15,321 nt of DNA from CAZCZU01 sp964503475 (lineage in GTDB: Bacteria > Pseudomonadota > Zetaproteobacteria > Mariprofundales > Mariprofundaceae), in assembly GCA_964503475.1 (NCBI GenBank), contig CAZCZU010000050.1:1-15321 (forward strand), read 5' to 3'. Below are positions 1 through 6,731 of this stretch, in pieces (positions within the stretch are counted from its first letter, which is position 1; each line of letters opens with the position of its first letter). Below the pieces are notes generated by a model. It saw nothing but the letters and a program-made list of their open reading frames with translations. It was not told where the DNA came from and ran no database searches. The translations under genes were made by a program, and so were the position numbers.

Positions 1-84
1 TCACATCCCAATTCGTTCGATTCAACCTATTGGGGTGTGTTGAACCAGTCACAAATCATCGGCAAAGCCTTTCCAATCTATTGA
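1..84 (+). CDS. S26-type signal peptidase, C-terminal end only (TraF/TrhF peptidase type)
   Basis: Only the last 27 codons are in the window, in frame 1, ending at TGA 82-84. The visible peptide contains FDSTYWG and then IIGKAFPIY. This matches the usual C-terminal signature of signal peptidase I and the TraF/TrhF peptidases (S-x-DSR-Y-x-G followed by a hydrophobic GRA/GKA-x-P end). In that family this segment lies close to the active site and the protein is anchored in the inner membrane with its catalytic side in the periplasm. In F-type systems of the R27/SXT kind such a peptidase precedes traW, which is the order seen here, so a role in processing pilin or another transfer protein is likely. 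The Ser and Lys catalytic residues lie upstream of the window and cannot be checked. The identification rests on a short but characteristic tail. Confidence 0.72.
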   Translation, partial: SHPNSFDSTYWGVLNQSQIIGKAFPIY

Positions 85-99
85 TTACCAGGGGTAGGC

Positions 100-489
100 A
101 TGGAAAACGAGCGTGTAATCAAGCTGAACAATATCGAGAGGCAAATTTCGTTGTACAGGGATATGGCAATAAAAACGCTGGTGGCATCTATCCTCGCCGA
201 AGGCGTGTTTATGGGGTTTGCATGTACGGTAGGGCAACCGCCATTGCGAGTGACTTTGGGCATGGTCGCAATCATCACGTCGTTATGGGTGGTCAACTCG
301 GCGCATGCGGAAATGGCAAACCGCTACCAGTCGCTTTATGAGGCCGCAGCGAAGGGGAGAGAGGCAAAAGCATCACTGTACGTTAAGCGCCCCGCATCAG
401 CCAATGTGGCAGCCATGTGGAATCGTGCGGAAACAACCTTTTTCATTGTCTCAATCATTTCATTGGTGTTGTTGTCGTATGATTTTTAG
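100..489 (+). CDS. Small hydrophobic protein of unknown function in the tra operon
   Basis: I do not recognise this 129-residue protein. It has a hydrophilic N-terminus (about residues 1-22), two hydrophobic stretches at roughly 25-45 and 50-68, a polar and partly basic middle (about 69-105), and a third hydrophobic segment at about 110-126. This suggests a small inner-membrane protein with two or three spans. The ATG at 100 follows an AGGGG-type ribosome site and starts 15 bases after the upstream peptidase gene stops. The last 11 bases overlap the start of the TrbC-TraW gene, so translation is probably coupled. The position between the peptidase and traW suggests an accessory part of transfer or pilin handling, but that is inference from context only. 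Confidence 0.75.
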   Translation: MENERVIKLNNIERQISLYRDMAIKTLVASILAEGVFMGFACTVGQPPLRVTLGMVAIITSLWVVNSAHAEMANRYQSLYEAAAKGREAKASLYVKRPASANVAAMWNRAETTFFIVSIISLVLLSYDF

Positions 490-1762
490 AACACTGAGCG
501 CATCACTCATTGGCGCACTGTGCGTTGGAGCAGCGTCAGCTTCCCCGGATTCCACAGCGGATATTCTCGGGGACACCTCATGGATGAATAAAACCTATGA
601 GGTCATGGATAAGGCTGAAAAGGCTCCGCCGCCGGCATGGCTGAGAGCGCCTACACCCTCCGAGAGCAACAAAAAAGAGGCTGCAAGGTTCCTGGAGCAA
701 GCCGCGAAAATTGCAGATCAGTCGCTCACCCCCAACAGGCATGGACAGCAACCAAAGAAGAAACCTGTGCCGGACAAACAGATAGTCGTCTGCATCACCC
801 TTTCGTCCGAGTTCGACATTAAATCAACCCTCGAATACCTGTCCTCATACAAGGACGACAAAGAGATTCGGTTGGCATTGGCCGGATTACCAGAGGGATG
901 CCGGACGTTCGGGTGCGCGATTCGGAAGTTCCATGAACTCGGCATGGGAAACGATTATCCGTCTGTGACACTCGATCCAATGGTGTTCCGAAGACACAAC
1001 GTAAAGGTCGCGCCAACAATGCTGTATCTGAAAAAAGGAAGGGAGATAGCAAAAGTGGAAGGCATCATGAACCCGGAATGGATTAGAAACCAGGTAGAAA
1101 AGGGAACCACGGGAGATCTTGGCGTGCGCGGCCCTGTGGTGGACATTGAGGAAAAGAACCTGATGGATGAGATCAAGGATCGCCTGGCAGACGTAGATAC
1201 TCAGAAAAAGGTGGAAACGGCCAAAGATGATTACTGGGCGCACAAGAAGTTTGTGGACCTGCCTCAAGCGACCGAGAACGCCACTTACATATTCACACCT
1301 ATGGTGAAGGCAAAGAAGGATATACGCGATGTGAGCGGCAGGGTTTTGGTGAAGGCCGGACAGGCCGAAAATCCACTTAATCGGATGACATTTACGCGGG
1401 CTATCATCGTGTATAATCCGGCGAACCCAGGAGAGCGGGAAGCTGCAAAAATGTTGCGGCATAAGTTCCTCCTGGATCACAAGGTACCGATCTATGTCAT
1501 TACCCGACCGCTGGAGCGGAGCTTTTCGTCCGTCTCTGACGAACAAGCCGCAGTGGGAAGCAGGGTTTACCTGCTGACAGAAGTTCTCGCACGTCGCATG
1601 AACATTAAAAAAACAGTCACCACAGTAGTAGCGAAAGGCAACAGGTTCGTTGTCCGAGAATATGATGTGAGGCAAATCACTGAAAAAAATGCAATCACTC
1701 ACCAACCGACGAGGCGAAAAAGTGAGCATAATTCACGCGCTAGACTGGAGGAACGGATGTGA
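479..1762 (+). CDS. traW: Fused TrbC-TraW F-type pilus assembly protein
   Basis: A periplasmic pilus assembly protein of 427 residues, started at the ATG at 479. That start gives a clean signal peptide (about residues 1-22, ending ASA), while the longer open frame upstream reads through the preceding gene. Residues about 100-210 resemble the F-type TrbC domain: a hydrophobic strand QIVVCITL, a CRTFGC pair, and a TLDPMVFRRHNVKVAPTML stretch like the DP-x-LF...V-P motif of TrbC. Residues about 218-400 match TraW, with YIFTPMV, DIRDVSGRVLVKAGQ and NPLNRMTFTRA, and a C-terminal part related to the PVYxxxxG-L region. In F, TrbC and TraW are separate but interacting proteins needed for pilus assembly; here one chain carries both. 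The gene overlaps the upstream orf by 11 bases and the next by 4 (GTGA). The extreme C-terminal tail is rich in Arg and Lys and has no known function. Confidence 0.88.
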   Translation: MIFRTLSASLIGALCVGAASASPDSTADILGDTSWMNKTYEVMDKAEKAPPPAWLRAPTPSESNKKEAARFLEQAAKIADQSLTPNRHGQQPKKKPVPDKQIVVCITLSSEFDIKSTLEYLSSYKDDKEIRLALAGLPEGCRTFGCAIRKFHELGMGNDYPSVTLDPMVFRRHNVKVAPTMLYLKKGREIAKVEGIMNPEWIRNQVEKGTTGDLGVRGPVVDIEEKNLMDEIKDRLADVDTQKKVETAKDDYWAHKKFVDLPQATENATYIFTPMVKAKKDIRDVSGRVLVKAGQAENPLNRMTFTRAIIVYNPANPGEREAAKMLRHKFLLDHKVPIYVITRPLERSFSSVSDEQAAVGSRVYLLTEVLARRMNIKKTVTTVVAKGNRFVVREYDVRQITEKNAITHQPTRRKSEHNSRARLEERM

Positions 1763-2322
1763 ATGCAAACAACTTGGAAGAATTGCTCACAACAACAGCG
1801 ATAATGAATGTATGCCAAACATACAGCGGGGAGTGGTTCGACCCGTGCCTGCCATTCATAGATGTTATCAAGCCAAAGGACATCGCGCACGCACTAGCCA
1901 ATTCGCCAAAGTTCATGGGGCATCTGCCAATGCACTATTCCTATGCACAGCACTGCGTTTATATGGCGGACATTCTATCGTCCAAAGACGACGCAGCAAT
2001 GGCATTGGTGTATCACGTTGGCAAGGCATACATGGGTAGCCTGGAGCCACAGCTTGCCCGGCAGATAAAGATAATTACCAAGATAGAAAATAGATGGCGC
2101 GAACTTACCATCTCAAAATTTGGGATTAAGGGCAATATAGAGCGGGTGATGTTAGCAGATTCGATGGTGGGGGCGGCTGAACGGAATCAATTGCAGCGGT
2201 GGGACAGAAACTCGATTCCACAGAGTCTATACAATGTTGAGCATGCTCCGATCAAAATCAAACCGTGGAAAGCAAAAGTGGCGCAACATAAATTTCTGGA
2301 CAGGTGGCTCAGCCTGATATGA
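1759..2322 (+). CDS. HD-hydrolase-fold protein with destroyed HD motif (probable pseudoenzyme)
   Basis: A 187-residue protein starting with GTG at 1759. A strong GGAGG ribosome site at 1747-1751 supports this start, and it overlaps the traW stop by four bases. The N-terminal half matches the phage/YfbR-like HD-family hydrolases: TYSGEWFDP (21-29), DIAHALANSPKFMGH (41-55) and YSYAQHC (60-66) correspond to the family's Y-S-G-x-x-FDP, DIAHAL...F-GH and YSVAQH blocks. The metal-binding block, normally LLHDASEAYLGD, reads VYHVGKAYMGS (84-94). Aligned on AY-x-G, His becomes Tyr85, Asp becomes His86, Glu becomes Lys89 and the final Asp becomes Ser94. The later D...E region (Asp134, Glu141) is kept. 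Nucleotide phosphohydrolase activity is therefore unlikely, although the frame is intact and well translated. A structural or nucleotide-sensing role is possible, but this is inference. Confidence 0.72.
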   Translation: MNANNLEELLTTTAIMNVCQTYSGEWFDPCLPFIDVIKPKDIAHALANSPKFMGHLPMHYSYAQHCVYMADILSSKDDAAMALVYHVGKAYMGSLEPQLARQIKIITKIENRWRELTISKFGIKGNIERVMLADSMVGAAERNQLQRWDRNSIPQSLYNVEHAPIKIKPWKAKVAQHKFLDRWLSLI

Positions 2323-2379
2323 GTGGATCACGAAATAGTCAGAGCTTGCATTTGTCGAAAGAGGAGTACGATGTAAGGC

Positions 2380-2874
2380 ATGACAAAGCAGGGACATTTC
2401 AAAACAGGAGTGGGCGTAGCCCTGAGCGGCGCAGCCTTAATGGTCTGGCTGGGCGGAACTCAGACCCAGGCTATCGTTGTCGCACTGTCCGCAATCGCAT
2501 CTTCGTCCCTGCCAGACAATCTGGAAATCAAGTGGTGGAGGCGGGGAGAGCGAAACTCCGTAATTCCACATCGAACCCTGACACACTGGCTGTCGGCATG
2601 GCTGATGGCGGATGCGTTCATGGTGTACGCCATGCTGCAGGGGAGGGTGATTCTTCATCCAACCGCAGACCTGTTTATGCTCGGTGCAAGCATTGGGGCG
2701 ACAGGACACATTCTCATGGATCTCACAACCCCGATGGGAGTTCCGGTTGGGGTAAATCCATTCAGACGGCGCTCGCTTATGCTGCTTCGCTCAGGGGCAA
2801 CGCTATCGGAATCGGTGGCAGGGGTAGTAACCTTCGTAGCCGGTTTATCTGCGCTCTTTCTGGTTTTGCATTAA
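2380..2874 (+). CDS. YdjM-like membrane-bound putative metal-dependent hydrolase
   Basis: A 164-residue integral membrane protein of the YdjM (DUF457) family. Visible family marks are His6 near the N-terminus, LPD at 44-46, PHRTLTHW at 63-70 and GHILMDLTTPMGVP at 109-122. These carry the conserved His and Asp residues thought to bind metal. Hydrophobic stretches lie at about 9-25, 28-44, 71-87, 96-112 and 145-163. The family is found in the inner membrane and its substrate is not known to me. The first ATG in frame is at 2380. Just upstream, at 2371, is an ATG-TAA start-stop pair in the same frame, preceded by GAGGAG at 2361-2366. The gene begins 57 bases after the HD-like gene. Its last 70 bases would overlap the probable start of traU in another frame. 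All catalytic-type residues look intact. Confidence 0.78.
   Translation: MTKQGHFKTGVGVALSGAALMVWLGGTQTQAIVVALSAIASSSLPDNLEIKWWRRGERNSVIPHRTLTHWLSAWLMADAFMVYAMLQGRVILHPTADLFMLGASIGATGHILMDLTTPMGVPVGVNPFRRRSLMLLRSGATLSESVAGVVTFVAGLSALFLVLH
2793..2797 (+). promoter_or_regulatory. Candidate ribosome binding site for traU (AGGGG)
   Basis: AGGGG lies seven bases before an ATC codon at 2805 in the traU frame. No ATG, GTG or TTG exists in that frame between 2601 and the signal-peptide core, so this site is used here to propose a rare ATC start. A second AGGGG at 2820-2824 precedes a CTT at 2832 by the same spacing and is an alternative. Neither is proven. Confidence 0.3.
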
Positions 2875-3881
2875 GCATCGTCCTTGTGCTTGCGGCTCCT
2901 GCATCTGCACGGGCCGATGTGGCATGTCCTTCATACGACATTTTTTCGGCTGTGCTTACCGACGTGTGCTGGGACTGCATGTTTCCTATTGTGATTGCCG
3001 GCTTGGCAATGGGCGGGGGTAGCAAGCCTGCGGGTGCTGCGGCAAATAAGGTCGTATGCCAATGCGATACAGGCAACGGCCTGCAGGCCGGATTCGGATT
3101 CGGATTTTCGATGTGGGAGCCAGCCCGCCTTGTGGAAGTTGTACGCAGGCCATACTGCTTCCCGTTACTTGGTGGTTCAATCATCAATGCAGGAGGCGGA
3201 AGTATCGGAGCAGACGGGCGCATGATGGGTGGGCTGTCGTCTGACTCGAACGAGAATGATTCATCAGATAAGGTTTTCTACCATTATCATTACTTTGCGT
3301 TCCCTCTGACAGTAATTCTTGACCTCTTCTCCGGTTGTGTCGCAGATGGGTATATGGATTTTGACTTGATGTACATTTCCGAACTCGATCCGACATGGAA
3401 TGACGATGAGTTGGCGTTCTTTACGAATCCGGAGGTGGTCATGGTAGCCAATCCGGTCGCACAAGCAGCCTGTATTGGTGATGCAGTCGCCTCCAATGCG
3501 GGCCTTCCCTCCGACGTTATGTACTGGTGTGCAGGTTCATGGGGCGGGCTGTACCCATTCTCGGGCAATATAATAACGAATGCTTCACCTCCGCGTGATA
3601 CGAGTCTGATTGTGGCAAGGGCATTGGCTGCCCTTCATCGTCGCGGCCTCGCATGGAAAACAATGGGCGATGCCGCAATGTGCGGGGGGTATATTTTTCC
3701 GACGCTTCCCAAAGCGCAATACAAACTTGAACAAATGTATCCACTGGCCGAAGCAAACGGGAATCACTGGATAGGACAGTCATCTTTCGTATGGGGAGAA
3801 TGGCGAAACATACCCGGAGTCGGCGAGGACTTCGTGCATATGGTCTGGAGGTGGAAAGATTGTTGCGTTCCGTTCTTCTAA
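2805..3881 (+). CDS. traU: TraU, periplasmic F-type mating-pair/DNA transfer protein
   Basis: TraU is a conserved periplasmic protein of F-type transfer systems, needed mainly for DNA transfer and mating-pair function. Family blocks are clear along the whole frame: CPSYDIFSAVLTDVCWDCMFP after the signal peptide, WEPARLVEVVRRPYC, then DPTWNDDELAFFTNPE, ANPVAQAACIGDAV and YWCAGSWGGLYP. The C-terminal half has LHRRGLAW, CGGYIFPTLPKAQYKLE and SSFVWGEWRN, and ends near RWKDCC. From 2805 the product would have 358 residues, close to the F protein's roughly 330. The signal peptide is obvious (RSRFICALSGFALSIVLVL then ASARA), but no normal start codon precedes it nearby. The nearest ATG in frame, at 2598, would add about 80 non-TraU residues read from inside the ydjM-like gene. 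The start given is therefore a guess (ATC). The 3' end overlaps traN. Confidence 0.85.
   Translation: MGIGGRGSNLRSRFICALSGFALSIVLVLAAPASARADVACPSYDIFSAVLTDVCWDCMFPIVIAGLAMGGGSKPAGAAANKVVCQCDTGNGLQAGFGFGFSMWEPARLVEVVRRPYCFPLLGGSIINAGGGSIGADGRMMGGLSSDSNENDSSDKVFYHYHYFAFPLTVILDLFSGCVADGYMDFDLMYISELDPTWNDDELAFFTNPEVVMVANPVAQAACIGDAVASNAGLPSDVMYWCAGSWGGLYPFSGNIITNASPPRDTSLIVARALAALHRRGLAWKTMGDAAMCGGYIFPTLPKAQYKLEQMYPLAEANGNHWIGQSSFVWGEWRNIPGVGEDFVHMVWRWKDCCVPFF
3847..3851 (+). promoter_or_regulatory. Ribosome binding site deciding the traN start (GGAGG)
   Basis: A consensus GGAGG lies eight bases upstream of TTG at 3860, inside the end of traU. The in-frame ATGs further upstream (3791 and 3800) have no well-spaced site and would place about 20 polar, basic residues before the hydrophobic signal sequence. 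This site is the main reason for choosing TTG as the traN start. Confidence 0.6.
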
Positions 3882-6661
3882 AATCTGCATTACGCGCTAT
3901 TGCGTGCTTGATCGCCTTCTCAATGATGCTGGAGCCGCCTGTATGGGCCGCACAGCCTGTCAATTCAGCAGCCGGGCAGGCCTTTGGGCAATCAATTATG
4001 CCGGGTGCTGGAGGCGTTCCTACCGACCTTGGCGGTGGTTCATATTCACTGCCCGGTACGGGTGGTGTCACTATTGGTGCTTCCGATCTGATTCCCAGCA
4101 ACGGCCAAGCCAGCACACTGCAGAATGCCTATGGCAATAACGCTGCGGTTATATCGAACGCAAACAGTTCGGCAACAGCGGCGAGCACCGATCCGTCAGC
4201 ATGGGGTGAGGCATATCGAACCCTTGGTGGAAGTGTCACTTCATCATCCCACCCAAATCTAGCCAACGACCCGATCTTCAATGGAACGGATCAGGCGCTT
4301 ACCAGTGTGTTTGATGGCACCTTTAATGGTTGCACCCAAACACAGGTTTCCAACAGCGCAACGGTCAATCATGTACCTGATATTCGCCATTGTGTGAAGC
4401 CAAGGACAACGCATGAGATTTGTACAATTGATCATCCTGCAGCGACAGCTCTCCCGTCAACTGCCCAATGCGACCCGGCCACTTTCCAATCATATACTGT
4501 AACATGGACGGCAAATGCGTATGCTCCACCAAATTGTTCGTTCGGGGCGTCCGGAATCGTTCAACAGGTTCCACATAAGATCACCGTATCATGTACATCT
4601 AATAAAAAGCTGAGATACGACATTACAGCTAACAGCAACATCTACTCTAGTGTTTTATTGGGTTACTTGATTGGCTCATACCGAGACATTTATTTAGGGT
4701 ACTATGACAACTGCAATCCGGCGACAGGGCAATGTATATCTCATCCGGCGAGTGGGACAACACCCCTCGGGAGTTTTGGCATTGGCGGACATTTTTTCAC
4801 CCAGAATACGACCAATCCAGCGCGTCCAACCTTTACTTTCGAGTTGCTAACAAGCACCTACAGCAACCTTTATTTTTTCTATTTTAATTCTCGTTGCCGG
4901 CAACAGACTAGACGGGACTACTATGTTACAGGCACAGCCTCTATGGGAAGGGTGACAGATACGCTCAACAACAGAATAACTGACAGTCAATGGTCGCCGG
5001 CCAGTTGCATTGCAATTGCCAAGGGTATTGACCAGGGCACGGTTCATGGCTCATACACCTGCACAATGAATCCGGCAGGCCAGAACGGTTGCTATACGAT
5101 AGGCGCGAGTCAAGTCTGCCCGTCTGACTTGAATGCTCCGCCTGTGAATGTGCCTGCAACCTGCGGTACCGTCACAGTGGACTATTACCCTTCCGTGACG
5201 ACACAGGATACATGTACGCAGTACGAGACAAACCCGGACTGCTCCTTTGTGTCCTCAGCCGCTATTCCGGGCTCGGAATTCACACCGGGCGGTGCGCCGG
5301 GTGCTTATGATGTCACCTATGACTGCGGCTATAATGTTACCGTACCGGCTCCGCCATCAAATGTGACGGTGAGTTGTCCCGGAATGGTGGACTGCGCAGA
5401 CGGCTCGTGCATTACTACGAATCCCGAAAGCAATCCGAATTTCGGTCAGGCTGCCAGCTACCTGCAATCCGCTGCGACATTGCAACAGGACGGACAGTGC
5501 GATCCAGTCACAGGAACCTGCACTGTATTTCCGGGCACCGATCTGTTCTGCAAGGATTGGGAGATTTTCAACAACACAATAAAAAATTGTTGTGCGCAAA
5601 GTGTGCCCGTGCCCGATATGACCTCGTACATTAACATGGTTCGCAAAATGAACGCGATGGAAAATGCCGTGATGATGATTAACAAAGGTTCGGGCATGTT
5701 TGGAGCGTGGGCAAAGATCAACAATGCCATAGCAAACCAATGGGACTCTCTTGGCAACACCGTGTCTCAGGCGTTTGATACAATTACTCAGCCGATCACG
5801 AACGCATGGGAATCAATCGCGGGTACAAGCAGTACAAACGTGGCAGCAAACGGGGCAGGGCAAATCACAGACGCAGCGGCGCAAGGATTCATGGATCAAA
5901 TGATGGCTGCAATTACGCAGAAAACAGCCGAGTTTGTGAAGAACACGTTTGGCAATGGAGCGGTGGATTTGCTGTTTGCACCTGCAGCGGGCGGCGGTAC
6001 AGCATCGGGAGCATTGGCGGCAGGGCAACAGGTAGTTCCTAATCCGGCTATTACCGCCACCCTTGACTGGATTATGCTTGCCTACACGATCTATCAACTT
6101 GCCGTCATTCTGATCAACCTGATTTTCAAGTGTGACGACCCTCAGTTTGAGTACCTGATGAAGAAACAGCTAAAAACGTGCCATGTGGTAGGAATGGCAT
6201 GTGCCAACTATGTATGCGTTATTCCCAACCCGTTCGGCGGGTGCATACTTGGGTATTGCGGACGATATGAAGAGCACGGATGCTGCTTTAATTCGCCTCT
6301 CTCTCGAATCATTCAGGAACAGGTAAGACCACAGCTCGGCATGGGGTGGGGCGCTACGCTAACACCAAACTGCTCCGGACTGAGCCTTACACAACTGCAA
6401 AATGTGAACTGGGCCAATGTGGATTTGAGTGAATGGGAAGCAATCCTGGTTCAGACGGGAAACTGGCCGACCAATGGCACACTGACGACCAGTTCCGTGA
6501 CGGGTGCGGGGTCTAACTTTGACGTAGGCGGCCAGCCTGCCGGAGCCACCATCGGTACAAGGCAGGATTTGAAAACGCGGACACAAAACCGACTAAATAC
6601 AAATGACACAAACCAGATTCGCAATAGCGTGAATCAAGGAATGTGGGGAGTGGTGAGATAA
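3860..6661 (+). CDS. traN: TraN, large cysteine-rich outer-membrane mating-pair stabilisation protein
   Basis: TraN is the outer-membrane adhesin that stabilises mating pairs by contacting the recipient surface. Started at TTG 3860, it has 933 residues, well above F TraN (about 600), with the extra length mainly in the N-terminal and central region. A signal peptide of about 31 residues ends with VWA before AQPVN. The first part (to about 150) is Gly/Ser/Ala-rich; about 150-560 is cysteine-rich with many CD, CT and NC pairs. DLFCKDWEIFNN...NCC (about 562-580) and a C-terminal block (about 757-870) are typical TraN: CDDPQFEYL, CHVVGMACANYVC, GCCFNSPLSRIIQEQ, and then NCSGLSLTQLQNVNW and DLSEW. 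A hydrophobic stretch precedes CDDP. The many cysteines imply dependence on disulfide formation, and TraF encoded nearby has a CPYC motif. ATG 3791 is the alternative start. The gene overlaps traU by 22 bases. Confidence 0.9.
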   Translation: MLRSVLLKSALRAIACLIAFSMMLEPPVWAAQPVNSAAGQAFGQSIMPGAGGVPTDLGGGSYSLPGTGGVTIGASDLIPSNGQASTLQNAYGNNAAVISNANSSATAASTDPSAWGEAYRTLGGSVTSSSHPNLANDPIFNGTDQALTSVFDGTFNGCTQTQVSNSATVNHVPDIRHCVKPRTTHEICTIDHPAATALPSTAQCDPATFQSYTVTWTANAYAPPNCSFGASGIVQQVPHKITVSCTSNKKLRYDITANSNIYSSVLLGYLIGSYRDIYLGYYDNCNPATGQCISHPASGTTPLGSFGIGGHFFTQNTTNPARPTFTFELLTSTYSNLYFFYFNSRCRQQTRRDYYVTGTASMGRVTDTLNNRITDSQWSPASCIAIAKGIDQGTVHGSYTCTMNPAGQNGCYTIGASQVCPSDLNAPPVNVPATCGTVTVDYYPSVTTQDTCTQYETNPDCSFVSSAAIPGSEFTPGGAPGAYDVTYDCGYNVTVPAPPSNVTVSCPGMVDCADGSCITTNPESNPNFGQAASYLQSAATLQQDGQCDPVTGTCTVFPGTDLFCKDWEIFNNTIKNCCAQSVPVPDMTSYINMVRKMNAMENAVMMINKGSGMFGAWAKINNAIANQWDSLGNTVSQAFDTITQPITNAWESIAGTSSTNVAANGAGQITDAAAQGFMDQMMAAITQKTAEFVKNTFGNGAVDLLFAPAAGGGTASGALAAGQQVVPNPAITATLDWIMLAYTIYQLAVILINLIFKCDDPQFEYLMKKQLKTCHVVGMACANYVCVIPNPFGGCILGYCGRYEEHGCCFNSPLSRIIQEQVRPQLGMGWGATLTPNCSGLSLTQLQNVNWANVDLSEWEAILVQTGNWPTNGTLTTSSVTGAGSNFDVGGQPAGATIGTRQDLKTRTQNRLNTNDTNQIRNSVNQGMWGVVR

Positions 6662-6687
6662 GAAAGAGGGATGCAAACGCACCACTC
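6648..6687 (+). terminator. Weak inverted repeat at the end of traN
   Basis: GAGTGGT (6648-6654) is the inverse complement of ACCACTC (6681-6687) with a 26-base loop, followed by TCATTCTTATT. A second, crossing pair is ATAAGAA (6658-6664) with TTCTTAT (6691-6697). The structure sits between the convergent traN and lipoprotein genes, where a terminator would be expected. The stem is short, the loop long and the T-tract imperfect, so this is only a candidate. Confidence 0.25.
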
Positions 6688-6693
6688 TCATTC

Positions 6694-6731
6694 TTATTGC
6701 GGCATTATAAACTTATTGCGGCATTATAAAC
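6694..6731. repeat. Two tandem copies of a 19-bp unit at the lipoprotein gene's 3' end
   Basis: Positions 6694-6712 and 6713-6731 are identical 19-base units; read on the minus strand each is GTTTATAATGCCGCAATAA. The right-hand copy supplies the last codons and the TAA stop of the minus-strand lipoprotein gene, and the left-hand copy lies beyond the stop. Each unit contains TATAAT on the minus strand. It may be a simple slippage duplication, a small regulatory element, or an assembly error near the scaffold gap. Confidence 0.6.

Noticed and set aside
305..478. Upstream extension of the TrbC-TraW frame from ATG 305
   Set aside because: It lies within the preceding membrane protein gene; starting at 479 gives a clean signal peptide.
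887..1729. 280-codon open frame on the minus strand
   Set aside because: It is a shadow of trbC-traW, with no family signature and atypical composition.
2304..2804. Long N-terminal extension of the traU frame from ATG 2304 or 2598
   Set aside because: It overlaps the HD-like gene end and the whole ydjM-like gene in another frame, reads as low-complexity polar sequence, and lies before a clear signal peptide.
2780..2874. Programmed -1 frameshift from the ydjM-like frame into traU
   Set aside because: The frames do overlap, but I see no X XXY YYZ slippery heptamer; GTTTTG near the end does not fit. A fused product would also lack a normal export signal arrangement.
3517..4116. 199-codon open frame on the minus strand
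   Set aside because: It spans the traU-traN junction antisense to both well-identified genes and has no recognisable motif.
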